From: Desulfarculales bacterium | GTDB taxonomy: Bacteria; Desulfobacterota; Desulfarculia; Desulfarculales; Desulfarculaceae | DNA length: 58,088 nucleotides | NCBI GenBank assembly: GCA_031267815.1 | Contig: JAIRYI010000007.1 | Location: 1-58,088 of the forward strand | Direction: 5' to 3' | In this document: piece after piece, positions 33,971-42,229 of the stretch | Numbering within the stretch: position 1 is the first letter of the stretch | Layout: the number at the start of each line of letters is the position of its first letter | Notes under the pieces: model-generated | What the model was told of the DNA's origin: nothing | The model's input: only the letters and a program-made list of their open reading frames with translations | Databases searched by the model: none | Translations under genes and position numbers: made by a program

Positions 33971-34834
33971 TTAATGGTTATGGCCTAACAGGCTAGCATT
34001 GGTTTCTTTAATTTCCGCAAAAAGATGCAGCACCTTGGGGCGGCAGCCCTCGCGTAAAGCCAGCACCGCCTCCGCCTCCATGTCCGTGCTTTTGGCAAAA
34101 TCCACCCGGATGCCGTTAGCCGTGGCCTGATAAACCCCTTCCGGCCCTTTGCGTACACACAACTGACAGGATATGCATCCTTTTTCGCACATGGCCCGCA
34201 CATTGGCCCCTTTTTCCGGGTTATTGCAAGCAATGACCGTGGCCGCGGCCCGGGGCGCCAGAGTCAGCACTTTTTTGGGGCAAAGCGACACGCATTTGTT
34301 GCAGCCAATACATTTGCCGTAATCAATAACCGGCTGGCCGCCCCGCATGGTTATAGCTCCAAAGGGACAGGCCTGAGAACAGTCGCCCAGCCCGAGGCAG
34401 CCATATACACAGGGGTTGGGGCCGCCGAAGGCGCTGTTGGCCGCGGCGCAGGACATAATGCCCCGGTATGCATATTTGGGCCCCTGGGCGGCGCCGGGGT
34501 TGGCGCAGCACAGAACCGCCACACTGTCTCCGGCTTCGGCCGCCGCTTTGCCGGTTATCTGAGCCAGTTTCTGGGCGGCGGCAGGCCCGCCGGGGGCGCA
34601 TTTGTTGGTGGGCACTTCGGGATCCGTGGCTACCGCTTCCGCGTAACTTTCACAGCCGGCAAAGCCGCAGGCGCCGCAATTGGCGCCGGGCAGGGCTTCT
34701 TTGGCCGCCGCCACTTTGGGATCCACCTCCACCTTGAAGCGCATGGCCGCATAGGCCAGAGCCATGCCGGCCACAATGCCGAACACGGTAAAGACCGCGG
34801 TGCTGGTAAAGGCGTCGTTAAGCAGAGAATCCAT
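33971..34834 (-). CDS. rnfB: Rnf complex subunit B (ferredoxin-type iron-sulfur protein)
   Basis: RnfB receives electrons from reduced ferredoxin. The 287-residue protein has an N-terminal membrane segment (about 10-30). Next comes the RnfB four-cysteine motif GANCGACGFAGCESYAEAVA (about 48-67, with the fourth Cys in TNKCAPGG). Two [4Fe-4S] ferredoxin motifs, DCSQACPFG and CIGCNKCVSLCPK, are followed by further cysteines near CEKGCISCQLCV. It is the last of the six core rnf genes and precedes apbE. Confidence 0.96.
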   Translation of the reverse strand: MDSLLNDAFTSTAVFTVFGIVAGMALAYAAMRFKVEVDPKVAAAKEALPGANCGACGFAGCESYAEAVATDPEVPTNKCAPGGPAAAQKLAQITGKAAAEAGDSVAVLCCANPGAAQGPKYAYRGIMSCAAANSAFGGPNPCVYGCLGLGDCSQACPFGAITMRGGQPVIDYGKCIGCNKCVSLCPKKVLTLAPRAAATVIACNNPEKGANVRAMCEKGCISCQLCVRKGPEGVYQATANGIRVDFAKSTDMEAEAVLALREGCRPKVLHLFAEIKETNASLLGHNH

Positions 34835-34852
34835 CTTTACTCCTTCCCTATC

Positions 34853-35785
34853 CTAAAATAACGACAAGCCGGAAAAGCCCATGAAGGCCAGGGCAAACAG
34901 GCCGCAAACGATAAAGGCTATGGGCAGGCCCTGAAAGCTGGCCGGCACTCTGGCCACCGTCAGGCGCTCGCGCACATTGGCCATAAGATACAGGGCCAGG
35001 GCAAAACCCAAGCCGGCGCCCAGCGCGAAAAAGAAACTTTCTCCCAGATTGAAATTGCGGTCGGCAATCATAAGAGGCACGGCCAGAATAATGCAGTTTA
35101 CCGTGATTAGCACCAGGTATACCCCCAGCTTCTTGAACAGCACCGGATTTATTTTCCGCAAAATAGTGTCCAAAGCCTGAACCAGACAGGCCACCATGCC
35201 GATAAACACCAGCACCTGCAAAAAACCCAGGGATAAGGGCTTCAGGATGAACTGAAACACCGCCCAGCTTAAAATGCCCGAGCAGGTCATAACCATGGTG
35301 AAAGTCAGACCCGTACCCACGGCGGTGTCGCGGTGCTGGCTCACGCCGAAAAACACGCACAGGCCCAGATAGCGGGAAAAGACATAGTTGTTGATTACCG
35401 CGGCGGAGAGAAACAGGGTGAGCAGAATAGCCATCATATTCTGGGTCACGTCAATTTTTCCCTTGCCTCGGGGAGAGTCCAGACTTACCTGGTGGATCTG
35501 GCCTTTATCCAGATTCTGGCTGAAATTAAGCCGCACCGCGTTGGGGTTGGCGGCTACGGTTTCCACTTTTTCCAGGGGCAGAGCGATATCCGGGCTGGAA
35601 GCCTCCACCACCCGCCAGAAAGAAGCCTCCAGGTTTTCCAGGTCTGTCACCGGGGTTAAGAATTCCACTTCAATGCCGTGGGTGCCGGCAAAACTGCCGT
35701 CTTTAACGGTCAGCGCGGCTCCGGCCGGGCCGGCGCAACACAAGGCCAAGGTCAACACGGTCAGCGCGCTCATGATTTTTTTCAT
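34853..35785 (-). CDS. rnfA: Rnf complex subunit A with an extra exported N-terminal domain
   Basis: Residues 118-310 are a normal RnfA membrane subunit with six membrane segments (LFLSAAVINNYVFSRYLGLC, FGVSQHRDTAVGTGLTF). Before it stand a cleavable-looking signal (residues 1-23, ending AGPAGAA) and about 90 residues of soluble, beta-rich sequence (LTVKDGSFAGTHGIEVEFLT, then VRLNFSQNLDKGQIHQVSL). Usual RnfA is about 190 residues. The long form is supported by GGAAGGA eight bases before ATG 35785, whereas the internal ATG pair (35432-35437) has no ribosome site. RnfA normally has its N-terminus outside, so an exported domain fits its topology. The domain may be immunoglobulin-like; its role is unknown. 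Confidence 0.92.
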   Translation of the reverse strand: MKKIMSALTVLTLALCCAGPAGAALTVKDGSFAGTHGIEVEFLTPVTDLENLEASFWRVVEASSPDIALPLEKVETVAANPNAVRLNFSQNLDKGQIHQVSLDSPRGKGKIDVTQNMMAILLTLFLSAAVINNYVFSRYLGLCVFFGVSQHRDTAVGTGLTFTMVMTCSGILSWAVFQFILKPLSLGFLQVLVFIGMVACLVQALDTILRKINPVLFKKLGVYLVLITVNCIILAVPLMIADRNFNLGESFFFALGAGLGFALALYLMANVRERLTVARVPASFQGLPIAFIVCGLFALAFMGFSGLSLF

Positions 35786-35825
35786 TATATATTTCCTTCC
35801 GTCTTTTGCGCTTGGTCGGCTTTGT

Positions 35826-36443
35826 TTAGTGGTGGCCGCCAGCCGGTGGCGCGCCCATGCCCAGTTTTTTCAAGATAATATTGAAAACGGACATCAGGAA
35901 ACCGATGACGAAAAATCCGCCCGCGGGCAGGATCATTATCAGCAGAGGCTTGACGCCCAGAATATCAAAGCCCAGGAGTTGCCCGCTGCCCAATAGCTCG
36001 CGCACCGCGCCTATCATCATCAGGCCGAACATGAAGCCCAGCCCCATGCCCAAGCCGTCGAAGAGGCTGGGAGTGACGGGATTTTTACTGGCAAATAATT
36101 CCATCCGGCTGATAATGATGGCGAAAACCACAATGAGTTTGATATACAGGCTCACTTGATCATAGAGGTCGGGCAAATACGCGCTCATAATCATGTCGAT
36201 GGTACTCACCCAGGTGGCGATGATGATGGTGTAAATGACCACCCGCACCCGGGGATGGATGAATTTGCGCAGAACGCTGGCGGTAATATTGCTCATGACC
36301 TGCACGAAAACCACCGCGCAGCCCAAGAGGAAGCCGTTTTTAATATTGGTGGTGACCGCCACCGCCGGGCACATGGACAGGGCCAGACGGAAAACCGGGT
36401 TTTCGGCCAGAAGGCCGCGGATTATTAATTGAAAAACCGGCAT
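35826..36443 (-). CDS. rnfE: Rnf complex subunit E
   Basis: The 205-residue membrane protein, inverted in topology relative to RnfA, has six membrane segments. Family motifs include LAENPVFRLALSMCPAVAVT (with a conserved cysteine), NIKNGFLLGCAV and GAVRELLGSGQLLG. Paired cysteines from RnfA and RnfE are known to hold an intramembrane Fe-S centre; one is seen in LSMCPAV and another in LLGCAV. The C-terminus is a short Pro/Gly/His tail. It starts one base after rnfG ends, implying coupling. Confidence 0.95.
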   Translation of the reverse strand: MPVFQLIIRGLLAENPVFRLALSMCPAVAVTTNIKNGFLLGCAVVFVQVMSNITASVLRKFIHPRVRVVIYTIIIATWVSTIDMIMSAYLPDLYDQVSLYIKLIVVFAIIISRMELFASKNPVTPSLFDGLGMGLGFMFGLMMIGAVRELLGSGQLLGFDILGVKPLLIMILPAGGFFVIGFLMSVFNIILKKLGMGAPPAGGHH

Positions 36444-37367
36444 TTACACACCTTCCCCTTCCCCTTCCCTCGCTTCAGGCGCCGGGGCCGAAGAGGAAGG
36501 CGCGGTCAAAGCCGCGTTAACCTGTTGCAGACGATAGACAAAACGGCCCACCGCCTTTTGCACCCCCACCATAACCGCGGTGGAGCTTATGGTGGATCCG
36601 GTAATGGAATAAATGGGGCTGTCTCCATAGACGGCGCGCAAATTTTCCATTTCCTCGGCCGTGAAGTGGCCTTCCGGCTGAGATTCCAGCAGGGAGCGGT
36701 ATTCTTCCGGCTGCGGGTTTTTGGATATGCTTATCCGGGCCAGCTGAGCCGCGCTTTTGCCCGCGAACTGGTTGCGGAAATAAGGCTCTTTGGCCTCATC
36801 GCCCAGGCCGGGGTCTTCCTCTGACTCCAAAATGGCTATACCCCGGACGCTGAAATCAGAATTCAGCGCGACCATCATTTTTATATTGGCCTTGAAACCC
36901 AGGTTGTTGCCTGTGATCAGATACCCTTGCACCTTGCCGTCCAGCAGGGCGATCCGATAATCTTCCACATGGGTTAACTCGCTCACCTGACGCCGCATTT
37001 CCTGGCTGAGATGCTGGTTGATTTCCGGATTTTCCATCTGCGGGGCGGGGATGCTGAGTAGTTTGCCGCCTTCAACGGAAAGGATGATCAGTTCCTGGCC
37101 TTGCCCGGCCGGAATCACATAGCCCAGAGCGGGAGCGCCGTCCACGGCCAGCAGATAGCGGCTTATTTTGTCCATTTTCAGGTCCGCGGGGGCCGGATTG
37201 CCGGCGCCGTAGCCTAGAAGCGACATGCTGGTAAGCACTTCCCGTTTGTGCTGGTTTTCTTCTTTGGCATGCTGGGTGCCCATATTGACCAGGCCCAGGA
37301 TGGTGCCGGCGAAAAAGCAGATCACCGTAAGGTTCAAAGTGATTTTGATAATTTGCTTGGCTATCAT
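36444..37367 (-). CDS. rnfG: Rnf complex subunit G (covalent FMN)
   Basis: The 307-residue protein has one N-terminal membrane segment (about 8-28) and an exported flavin-binding domain. The FMN attachment motif is ITGSTISSTAV (Thr near residue 261), a variant of S(T)GATS. An acidic, Pro/Ala-rich tail (APAPEAREGEGEG) extends the C-terminus beyond the usual length. It is the substrate of ApbE encoded downstream. Confidence 0.93.
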   Translation of the reverse strand: MIAKQIIKITLNLTVICFFAGTILGLVNMGTQHAKEENQHKREVLTSMSLLGYGAGNPAPADLKMDKISRYLLAVDGAPALGYVIPAGQGQELIILSVEGGKLLSIPAPQMENPEINQHLSQEMRRQVSELTHVEDYRIALLDGKVQGYLITGNNLGFKANIKMMVALNSDFSVRGIAILESEEDPGLGDEAKEPYFRNQFAGKSAAQLARISISKNPQPEEYRSLLESQPEGHFTAEEMENLRAVYGDSPIYSITGSTISSTAVMVGVQKAVGRFVYRLQQVNAALTAPSSSAPAPEAREGEGEGV

Positions 37368-37382
37368 TATTATGTTCCTCCC

Positions 37383-38441
37383 TTACGCTTTAGCCTTGGG
37401 CGGACCGGCAAACCGCTTGGGCGCGAACCAGCGCTCAAAGCAGGGGGTTAAGGGATTCATAAGCAAGATGGCATAAGCCACGCCTTCGGGATACCCTCCT
37501 TTCAGACGGATGATGGTGGTGAGCAGACCCACCCCGATCCCGAAAGCCAGCTTGCCTTTGCCGGTAGTGGGGCTGGTGACATAGTCGGTGGCCATATAAA
37601 AAGCCCCCAGCATGATCCCGCCGTTGAGCAGATGAAACAGGGGATTACCGCTGAAAAGGCCTGTATCGCCCCCGAACATCCAGGTAAACAGGGCCACCGT
37701 GGCCATCATGGCCACAGGGATGTGCCAGGTGATTATGCCCCGAAGGAGGAGAAAGATACCGCCCAGAGCTAAAAGCAGGGCCGGGGTCTCGCCCAGAGAA
37801 CCGGGACGTAAGCCAAGCACCAGATCAAAATAGAACTGCGCTCCGGAAGGATAATGCTGAAACACCGCTTCCATGCCGCCATGTTTGAGCAGGGTCAGAG
37901 GGGTGGCCGCGCTAAGAGCGTCCGCCGCTCCGGCCCCGGCTTCCAGCCAGCTCATGGGGTCAATATAGGCGGTAGTCATGGCTACCGGAAAGCAGGCCAC
38001 CAAAAAGGCCCGGCCCACCAAGGCGGGGTTGAAGACATTGAAGCCCAGCCCGCCCACCAGCTCCTTAACCACGAAAATGGACATCACCGCGGCCAGGGGC
38101 ATAATATAAAGGGGCACCCCCGGAGGCACCACCATGGCCAGAAGAATACCGGTGACTACCGCCGAGCCGTCGCTTACGCGGACGGGCCGTTTCAGCAGCT
38201 TCTGGCAGGCCGCTTCAATCATCACGCAGGAAAGCACGCTGGTCAGCAAAACCGCGGCCGCGTGGGAGCCGAAAAAGTAAATGTTGGCCGCCAAAGCCGG
38301 CGCCAGGGAGAGAATCACCGTCCACATGATGCCAGCGGTGGTTTTACCGCTGTGAATATGCGGCGAAACACTCACCGTCAAGATGGGGGGCGCTGTTTTG
38401 GTTTCCGCGCCCACGGAATTATTAACAGACTCTGCTGCCAT
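37383..38441 (-). CDS. rnfD: Rnf complex subunit D (covalent FMN)
   Basis: The 352-residue multi-span membrane protein has the NqrB/RnfD motifs VSPHIHSGKTT near the start, SDGSAVVTGILLAMVVPP and FGGDTGLFSGNPL. The covalent FMN site is DALSAATPLTLL (Thr near residue 184), a variant of the SGAT motif. It also shows GGIMLGAFYMATDYVTSP, conserved in the family. It lies between rnfC (13-base gap) and rnfG. Confidence 0.95.
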   Translation of the reverse strand: MAAESVNNSVGAETKTAPPILTVSVSPHIHSGKTTAGIMWTVILSLAPALAANIYFFGSHAAAVLLTSVLSCVMIEAACQKLLKRPVRVSDGSAVVTGILLAMVVPPGVPLYIMPLAAVMSIFVVKELVGGLGFNVFNPALVGRAFLVACFPVAMTTAYIDPMSWLEAGAGAADALSAATPLTLLKHGGMEAVFQHYPSGAQFYFDLVLGLRPGSLGETPALLLALGGIFLLLRGIITWHIPVAMMATVALFTWMFGGDTGLFSGNPLFHLLNGGIMLGAFYMATDYVTSPTTGKGKLAFGIGVGLLTTIIRLKGGYPEGVAYAILLMNPLTPCFERWFAPKRFAGPPKAKA

Positions 38442-38454
38442 TTATCCCTCCTCT

Positions 38455-39789
38455 TTATCTAATGGGGTTTTTCAGTTTTGACAGCTTCATGAACTGCACC
38501 AGCGGCCTTTTAGCCGGGCACATATAGGCGCAGCAGCCGCATTCAAAACAGGAACGCACGCCATAAGCCAGAGTGTCGGCATAATGGCCCGCCTCGGCAT
38601 GGGCCGAGGTTTCCATGGGGTTGAGGCCCATGGGGCATACGGAAATGCAGCGCCCGCAGCGGATGCAGGGGCCAAAACTGTCCAAAGCGGCTTCCTCCTT
38701 GGTCAAGAAAAGGATGCCGCTGAAAGTTTTGGTCACCGGGATGTTCAAATCGCTGACATTGAGCCCCATCATGGGCCCGCCCAGGATGACTTTGGCCAGA
38801 TCGCCGGTAGTGCCGCCCAGATAGTCAATAATCTGCTGCACCGTGGTGCCCAGGCGAACTTTGAGGTTGGCCGGCCGGGCAATGCCCCGGCCGCTGACGG
38901 TCAGCACTTTTTCGTATACCGGTTTACTCAAAGCCACCGCCTCGTAAATCGCGACGGTGGTGCCCACATTCTGCACCACCACCCCCACGGCGGCGGGCAA
39001 AGCGCCGTCCGGCACCACCCGTCCGGTCACCGCCTGGATAAGCTGCTTTTCCGAACCCTGCGGATATTTGACTTTGAGTACCGCCAGGCCAATGCCTTGG
39101 TGGCGCTCGGCCATAGCTTCTTCCAGGGATTTGACCGCCAGAGGTTTGTTGTCTTCAATGCCGATATAGGCTTTTTCCACCCCCAGCGTTTTCATGATAA
39201 TTTTAACCCCGTCCAGCAGATCAGCCGCCCTTTCCAACATGAGCCGGTAGTCGCAGTTGAGATAGGGTTCGCATTCGGCGGCGTTGATGAGCAGAATATC
39301 CACCGGGCTGTTGGGGGGCGGGTTGAGTTTGATGTGGGCGGGAAAACCGGCTCCGCCCATGCCTACTACTCCGGTTTCTTTTATAATGTCAAGAAGTTCC
39401 CGGCTGTTTAGCTCTTGCCAGGCGCGCGCGGGCCAGTGGGGGGGAGGAGCGTTTTTATCCACATCCACAATGACTCCCGGCACCCTGAGCATCATATGGT
39501 GGCTTATGGTGTCCACCGCTTTAACCGTGCCGCTCACGCTACTGTGAATATTGACTCCCAGAAAATGGATCGGCTTGCCGATAAGCTGCCCTTCGCTCAG
39601 CACGGCCTTCTTGTCCACAACCGCTTCCACGGGAGGGGTGGCGGTAAGAATTTGCATATTAAGAGGAATAGTTACCACATCGGGAAGCGGCATTACCTCC
39701 ACCGGCAAATCCTTGCTTAATTCTTTGGAATCGGGAGGGTGTATCCCTCCCAAAGCAAAGGTGCTGAAAATAGTGGCTAATTTAGCCAT
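38455..39789 (-). CDS. rnfC: Rnf complex subunit C (NADH-binding iron-sulfur protein)
   Basis: RnfC exchanges electrons with NAD. The 444-residue protein has the opening GGIHPPDSKELS, the flavin/NAD-binding GVVGMGGAGFPAHIKL (about 140-155), and two [4Fe-4S] motifs CIRCGRCISVCPMG and CFECGCCAYMCPA. It is the first gene of rnfCDGEAB-apbE. The upstream leader contains copy 2 of the multi-hairpin element. Rnf couples ferredoxin:NAD electron flow to ion pumping; nothing here decides between sodium and protons. Confidence 0.96.
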   Translation of the reverse strand: MAKLATIFSTFALGGIHPPDSKELSKDLPVEVMPLPDVVTIPLNMQILTATPPVEAVVDKKAVLSEGQLIGKPIHFLGVNIHSSVSGTVKAVDTISHHMMLRVPGVIVDVDKNAPPPHWPARAWQELNSRELLDIIKETGVVGMGGAGFPAHIKLNPPPNSPVDILLINAAECEPYLNCDYRLMLERAADLLDGVKIIMKTLGVEKAYIGIEDNKPLAVKSLEEAMAERHQGIGLAVLKVKYPQGSEKQLIQAVTGRVVPDGALPAAVGVVVQNVGTTVAIYEAVALSKPVYEKVLTVSGRGIARPANLKVRLGTTVQQIIDYLGGTTGDLAKVILGGPMMGLNVSDLNIPVTKTFSGILFLTKEEAALDSFGPCIRCGRCISVCPMGLNPMETSAHAEAGHYADTLAYGVRSCFECGCCAYMCPAKRPLVQFMKLSKLKNPIR

Positions 39790-40374
39790 TGCAAGGCCCT
39801 CACTCTTTATCCGAAAAGCTGCCGCGGATTTTCCGTTCTCCGTTGCAGCAAGTTACAGGAAAACGCCTGTTTTCCGGCGGGGCCGGAAAGCGGCGCGCCC
39901 AGAAATTAAAGGCAATTACTTGAGCATATACGCTTGAGATACTTGCCTTACGGCGGGGTAAAGCGCCCGCCTGGCGTAAGCATCTCGCGGCTTTGGATTT
40001 GCGCGGCAAATCCAAAGCAGAACGTGTTAACACTTAAAGTGAACACGCTCTAAGTTATCGTTTATAATATCAGGACATGATCTGGGAAATACAACTTAAA
40101 AAATACTTACTCCCTTAAAATAATCCGGAAAAATACTTATTTTTTTCGCGCCCGTTTATTCTGCTGTTAATTGCAAAGATTATTTTATTTTACTAAAGGC
40201 AGTTGCTAAACTCAAGCTTAAAAATTTTCAAAACTGAAATTTTTAAGGCTGGGCGGAAAAAAGCGCGAAAAAAGACGCCTCCGGCCGGGCGGGCGCGGAC
40301 AAAATTTTCCTGACTCCGGGGGCGCGTCGGGAAAATGAAGGGCGGCTGGTCAGAGTCCCGTCTGCTTTACTCTC
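39790..40374. other. Leader region upstream of rnfC
   Basis: No gene is supported in these 585 bases. It holds the multi-hairpin element (39922-40055), an AT-rich stretch (about 40060-40215) where the rnf promoter probably lies, and a perfect 11-bp inverted repeat (40217-40227 with 40237-40247). A minus-strand 77-codon frame (39800-40033) starts in the repeat with GTG, parallels the frame in copy 1 and is judged non-coding because indels, not codon changes, separate the copies. Confidence 0.55.
39922..40055 (-). repeat. Multi-hairpin element, copy 2 (upstream of rnfC)
   Basis: This is the inverted counterpart of 1717-1851. It keeps the same palindromes, the CTTTGGATTTG/CAAATCCAAAG stem and the GGCGGG/CCCGCC stem. 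Relative to its downstream gene it has the same orientation as copy 1, ending 132 bp before the rnfC start. If the rnf transcript begins upstream it would form a structured 5' leader. Confidence 0.8.
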
Positions 40375-40668
40375 TCATTCGTCATCGTGCAAAACGAGGG
40401 GAAAGCGGCGTCCTTCGCCCAAAATGCGGGTGAAATCAGCCACCGCCTCATCAAAGTCCTGATAATCCTTACGGTAAGTCACAGGCCAGATGGTGAATTG
40501 CTTGCGGCGATAGATAACGGTATAAAGCGGGTTCCCCTCATCCAGCCGGGCGGCGAATTCCACCCGCCCGGTATAACTGGTATGGAAAGAAGCCAAGACT
40601 TTTTCTTCCCCGCTCAAGGTAAACTGCCGCAGTTTCCCGGTCAGTTGGTTTATTTGGATTTCTCCCAT
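40375..40668 (-). CDS. Hypothetical protein (97 aa)
   Basis: This small soluble protein has no signal or membrane segment. It has a beta-rich first half (IQINQLTGKLRQFTLSGE, then FAARLDEGNPLYTVIYRRKQF) and a helical end (DYQDFDEAVADFTRILGEG). I do not recognise it. AGGAAA about seven bases before ATG 40668 supports translation. It lies just downstream of the tRNA-Arg on the same strand and may be read from the same transcript. Confidence 0.6.
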   Translation of the reverse strand: MGEIQINQLTGKLRQFTLSGEEKVLASFHTSYTGRVEFAARLDEGNPLYTVIYRRKQFTIWPVTYRKDYQDFDEAVADFTRILGEGRRFPLVLHDDE

Positions 40669-40699
40669 GATTTTCCTTTCCGCAAAACTTTCGCTTGTA

Positions 40700-40776
40700 T
40701 GGTGGGCGGTGCGGGATTCGAACCCACGGCTCCCAGCTTAGGAGGCTGGCACTCTGTCCTGCTGAGTTAACCGCCC
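40700..40776 (-). tRNA. tRNA-Arg (anticodon CCT)
   Basis: The minus strand folds into a complete tRNA. The acceptor arm is GGGCGGT with ACCGCCC, discriminator A, and an encoded CCA. The anticodon stem CCAGC/GCTGG holds the loop CTCCTAA (anticodon CCT, reading AGG), and the T arm has GTTCGAATC. Length is 77 bases with CCA. Confidence 0.97.
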
Positions 40777-40867
40777 ATGGTCAAATTATTTATTTTACAA
40801 TATTTCAATTGGTTACGCAAGCAATGGAAATTATTTTCCTCTCTCCGCCGGCCCTCCCGGGCCGGAT

Positions 40868-41974
40868 TTAAGGCTTTTCCACAATCCCCCGGTAAATATC
40901 CTCCAACATGGCCGGAGTCACGGTCTGCTCCCAGGCGCCGCCAAAATGGCTGAGCCATAGTTTGTCCATGGCCAAAGCGGTTTTGACCATAGCCGGGATA
41001 TGGCTTTCCGTGATGCCGTAGTTTCTGGCCCGGGGCGCGGGCACCCGGTTGGCGGCCAGAAATTGCAGAGTTTCCTCATAGCCGGTGGGGCCGTAAATTT
41101 GCGCCAGACCCAGCATGGCTATGGTAACGGCCACGCTGTGGGGCAAAGAAGGGCTGGAATTGCTCAGGCCGTAGGAAATGGCGTGGCTGGCCCCTACCCG
41201 GCCGCCGATGGTGCTGCTTCCGCCCAGGAGAGAAGCGCGGGCGGATTTGATTGCCAGTTCCAGGTCAAAGTCAGATAAGTCATGACCCAGGACTTCCCGG
41301 GCCAGCTGCAGGCCGTCACGGGCGTCGGCAATGGCGTCGGCGGCGCTGGTTTTGCTGCAGGTTATCTCAAAATGGTGGTAATAACAGTCCATCATGGAAT
41401 AGAAACGGTTGAATTTTTTGGCTCCTTTGCTCAGAGAGGGATCAATGACCGCTAGCGAAGGGGCGGTAAACGCATTGTTTATACCCAGTTTTTTTTCCGG
41501 CCCGCGCAGCACGGCGATAGGGGTCAGTTCCGCCCCGGTGCCGCTTAAGGTGGGCAGAACCCAGATATCCGCCCCTTTAGTCATAGGCAGGCTCCATCCC
41601 TGATAGCCGGCGGCGGGGAGCGGATTGGCCAGGCAAATGCCTACTGCTTTGGCCAGATCCATAGTGCCTCCGCCTCCCACCCCCACAATGACGTCAGGGT
41701 TGAGATTTTGCTCTTTGATATGGGCCACCAGATAATCCACATCGCCGGTTTTGGGTTCGGAAGCGCTTGCGTCAAAGCTGTATCTGGCCGTAAAAGCCCA
41801 CAGGGGAGCGAAATCCGGCTGATTGGCCAGGGCGCTGTCAAGGATCAGAAAAGGTTTTTGCTTCCGCTCTTTAATAAGAGCCAGGAGGCGGGATATTCCC
41901 TGGCCGCTGAAGACCGGCTGCGTCAGTATTTCCGTACGCCAGAAACGCTCCGTGTTCGCGAATTCCTGCAACAT
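40868..41974 (-). CDS. Iron-type alcohol dehydrogenase, KdnB-like (Kdo 8-oxidase family)
   Basis: The 368-residue protein has the nucleotide loop GVGGGGTMDLAKAVG, the stretch PTLSGTGAELTPIAVLRGPEKKLGI and metal ligands in MMDCYYHHFE (Asp, His), GASHAISYG (His) and LPHSVAV (His). The GTGAE...VLxGPEKKLG pattern and the D-x3-H spacing are those I recall for KdnB, which oxidises Kdo at C8 before transamination to 8-amino-Kdo. The neighbour waaA, a Kdo transferase, lies divergently and supports a Kdo link, but no kdnA aminotransferase is in view. A generic alcohol dehydrogenase remains possible. GGGGAAAG precedes the ATG. Confidence 0.75.
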   Translation of the reverse strand: MLQEFANTERFWRTEILTQPVFSGQGISRLLALIKERKQKPFLILDSALANQPDFAPLWAFTARYSFDASASEPKTGDVDYLVAHIKEQNLNPDVIVGVGGGGTMDLAKAVGICLANPLPAAGYQGWSLPMTKGADIWVLPTLSGTGAELTPIAVLRGPEKKLGINNAFTAPSLAVIDPSLSKGAKKFNRFYSMMDCYYHHFEITCSKTSAADAIADARDGLQLAREVLGHDLSDFDLELAIKSARASLLGGSSTIGGRVGASHAISYGLSNSSPSLPHSVAVTIAMLGLAQIYGPTGYEETLQFLAANRVPAPRARNYGITESHIPAMVKTALAMDKLWLSHFGGAWEQTVTPAMLEDIYRGIVEKP

Positions 41975-42144
41975 GATAACTTCTTTCCCCGTAAGGTTAA
42001 ATTTTATTGAATGATATCATAAGAGGGCGGCGCTGCCCATTGTGGGAGGGCCGGTTTGCCGGATCTGAAAAATTCCCCGCCTGGCGGACGGAGCGGGGTC
42101 AAGAATGATTGCCGGGAATATGGTTTATGTGCTATGTTATTCCA

Positions 42145-42180
42145 GTTCCGATAAAAAATTCTATAATTTTTATCGGGAAC
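42145..42180. repeat. AT-rich inverted repeat between the KdnB-like gene and waaA
   Basis: GTTCCGATAAAAAATT is followed by CTAT and AATTTTTATCGGGAAC, giving a long hairpin with one bulge. The palindrome CGAGGCCTCG (42181-42190) is adjacent. It lies about 40 bases before the waaA start and may be an operator or leader hairpin. Its role is not known. Confidence 0.5.
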
Positions 42181-42229
42181 CGAGGCCTCGGATTAAAATC
42201 GTGAGACAGAACCCCAACAAAGGCTGATA

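Noticed and set aside
40217-40247. 11-bp AT-rich inverted repeat as a terminator for the 40375-40668 gene
   Set aside because: No T run follows on the minus strand; it is listed only as part of the rnfC leader region.
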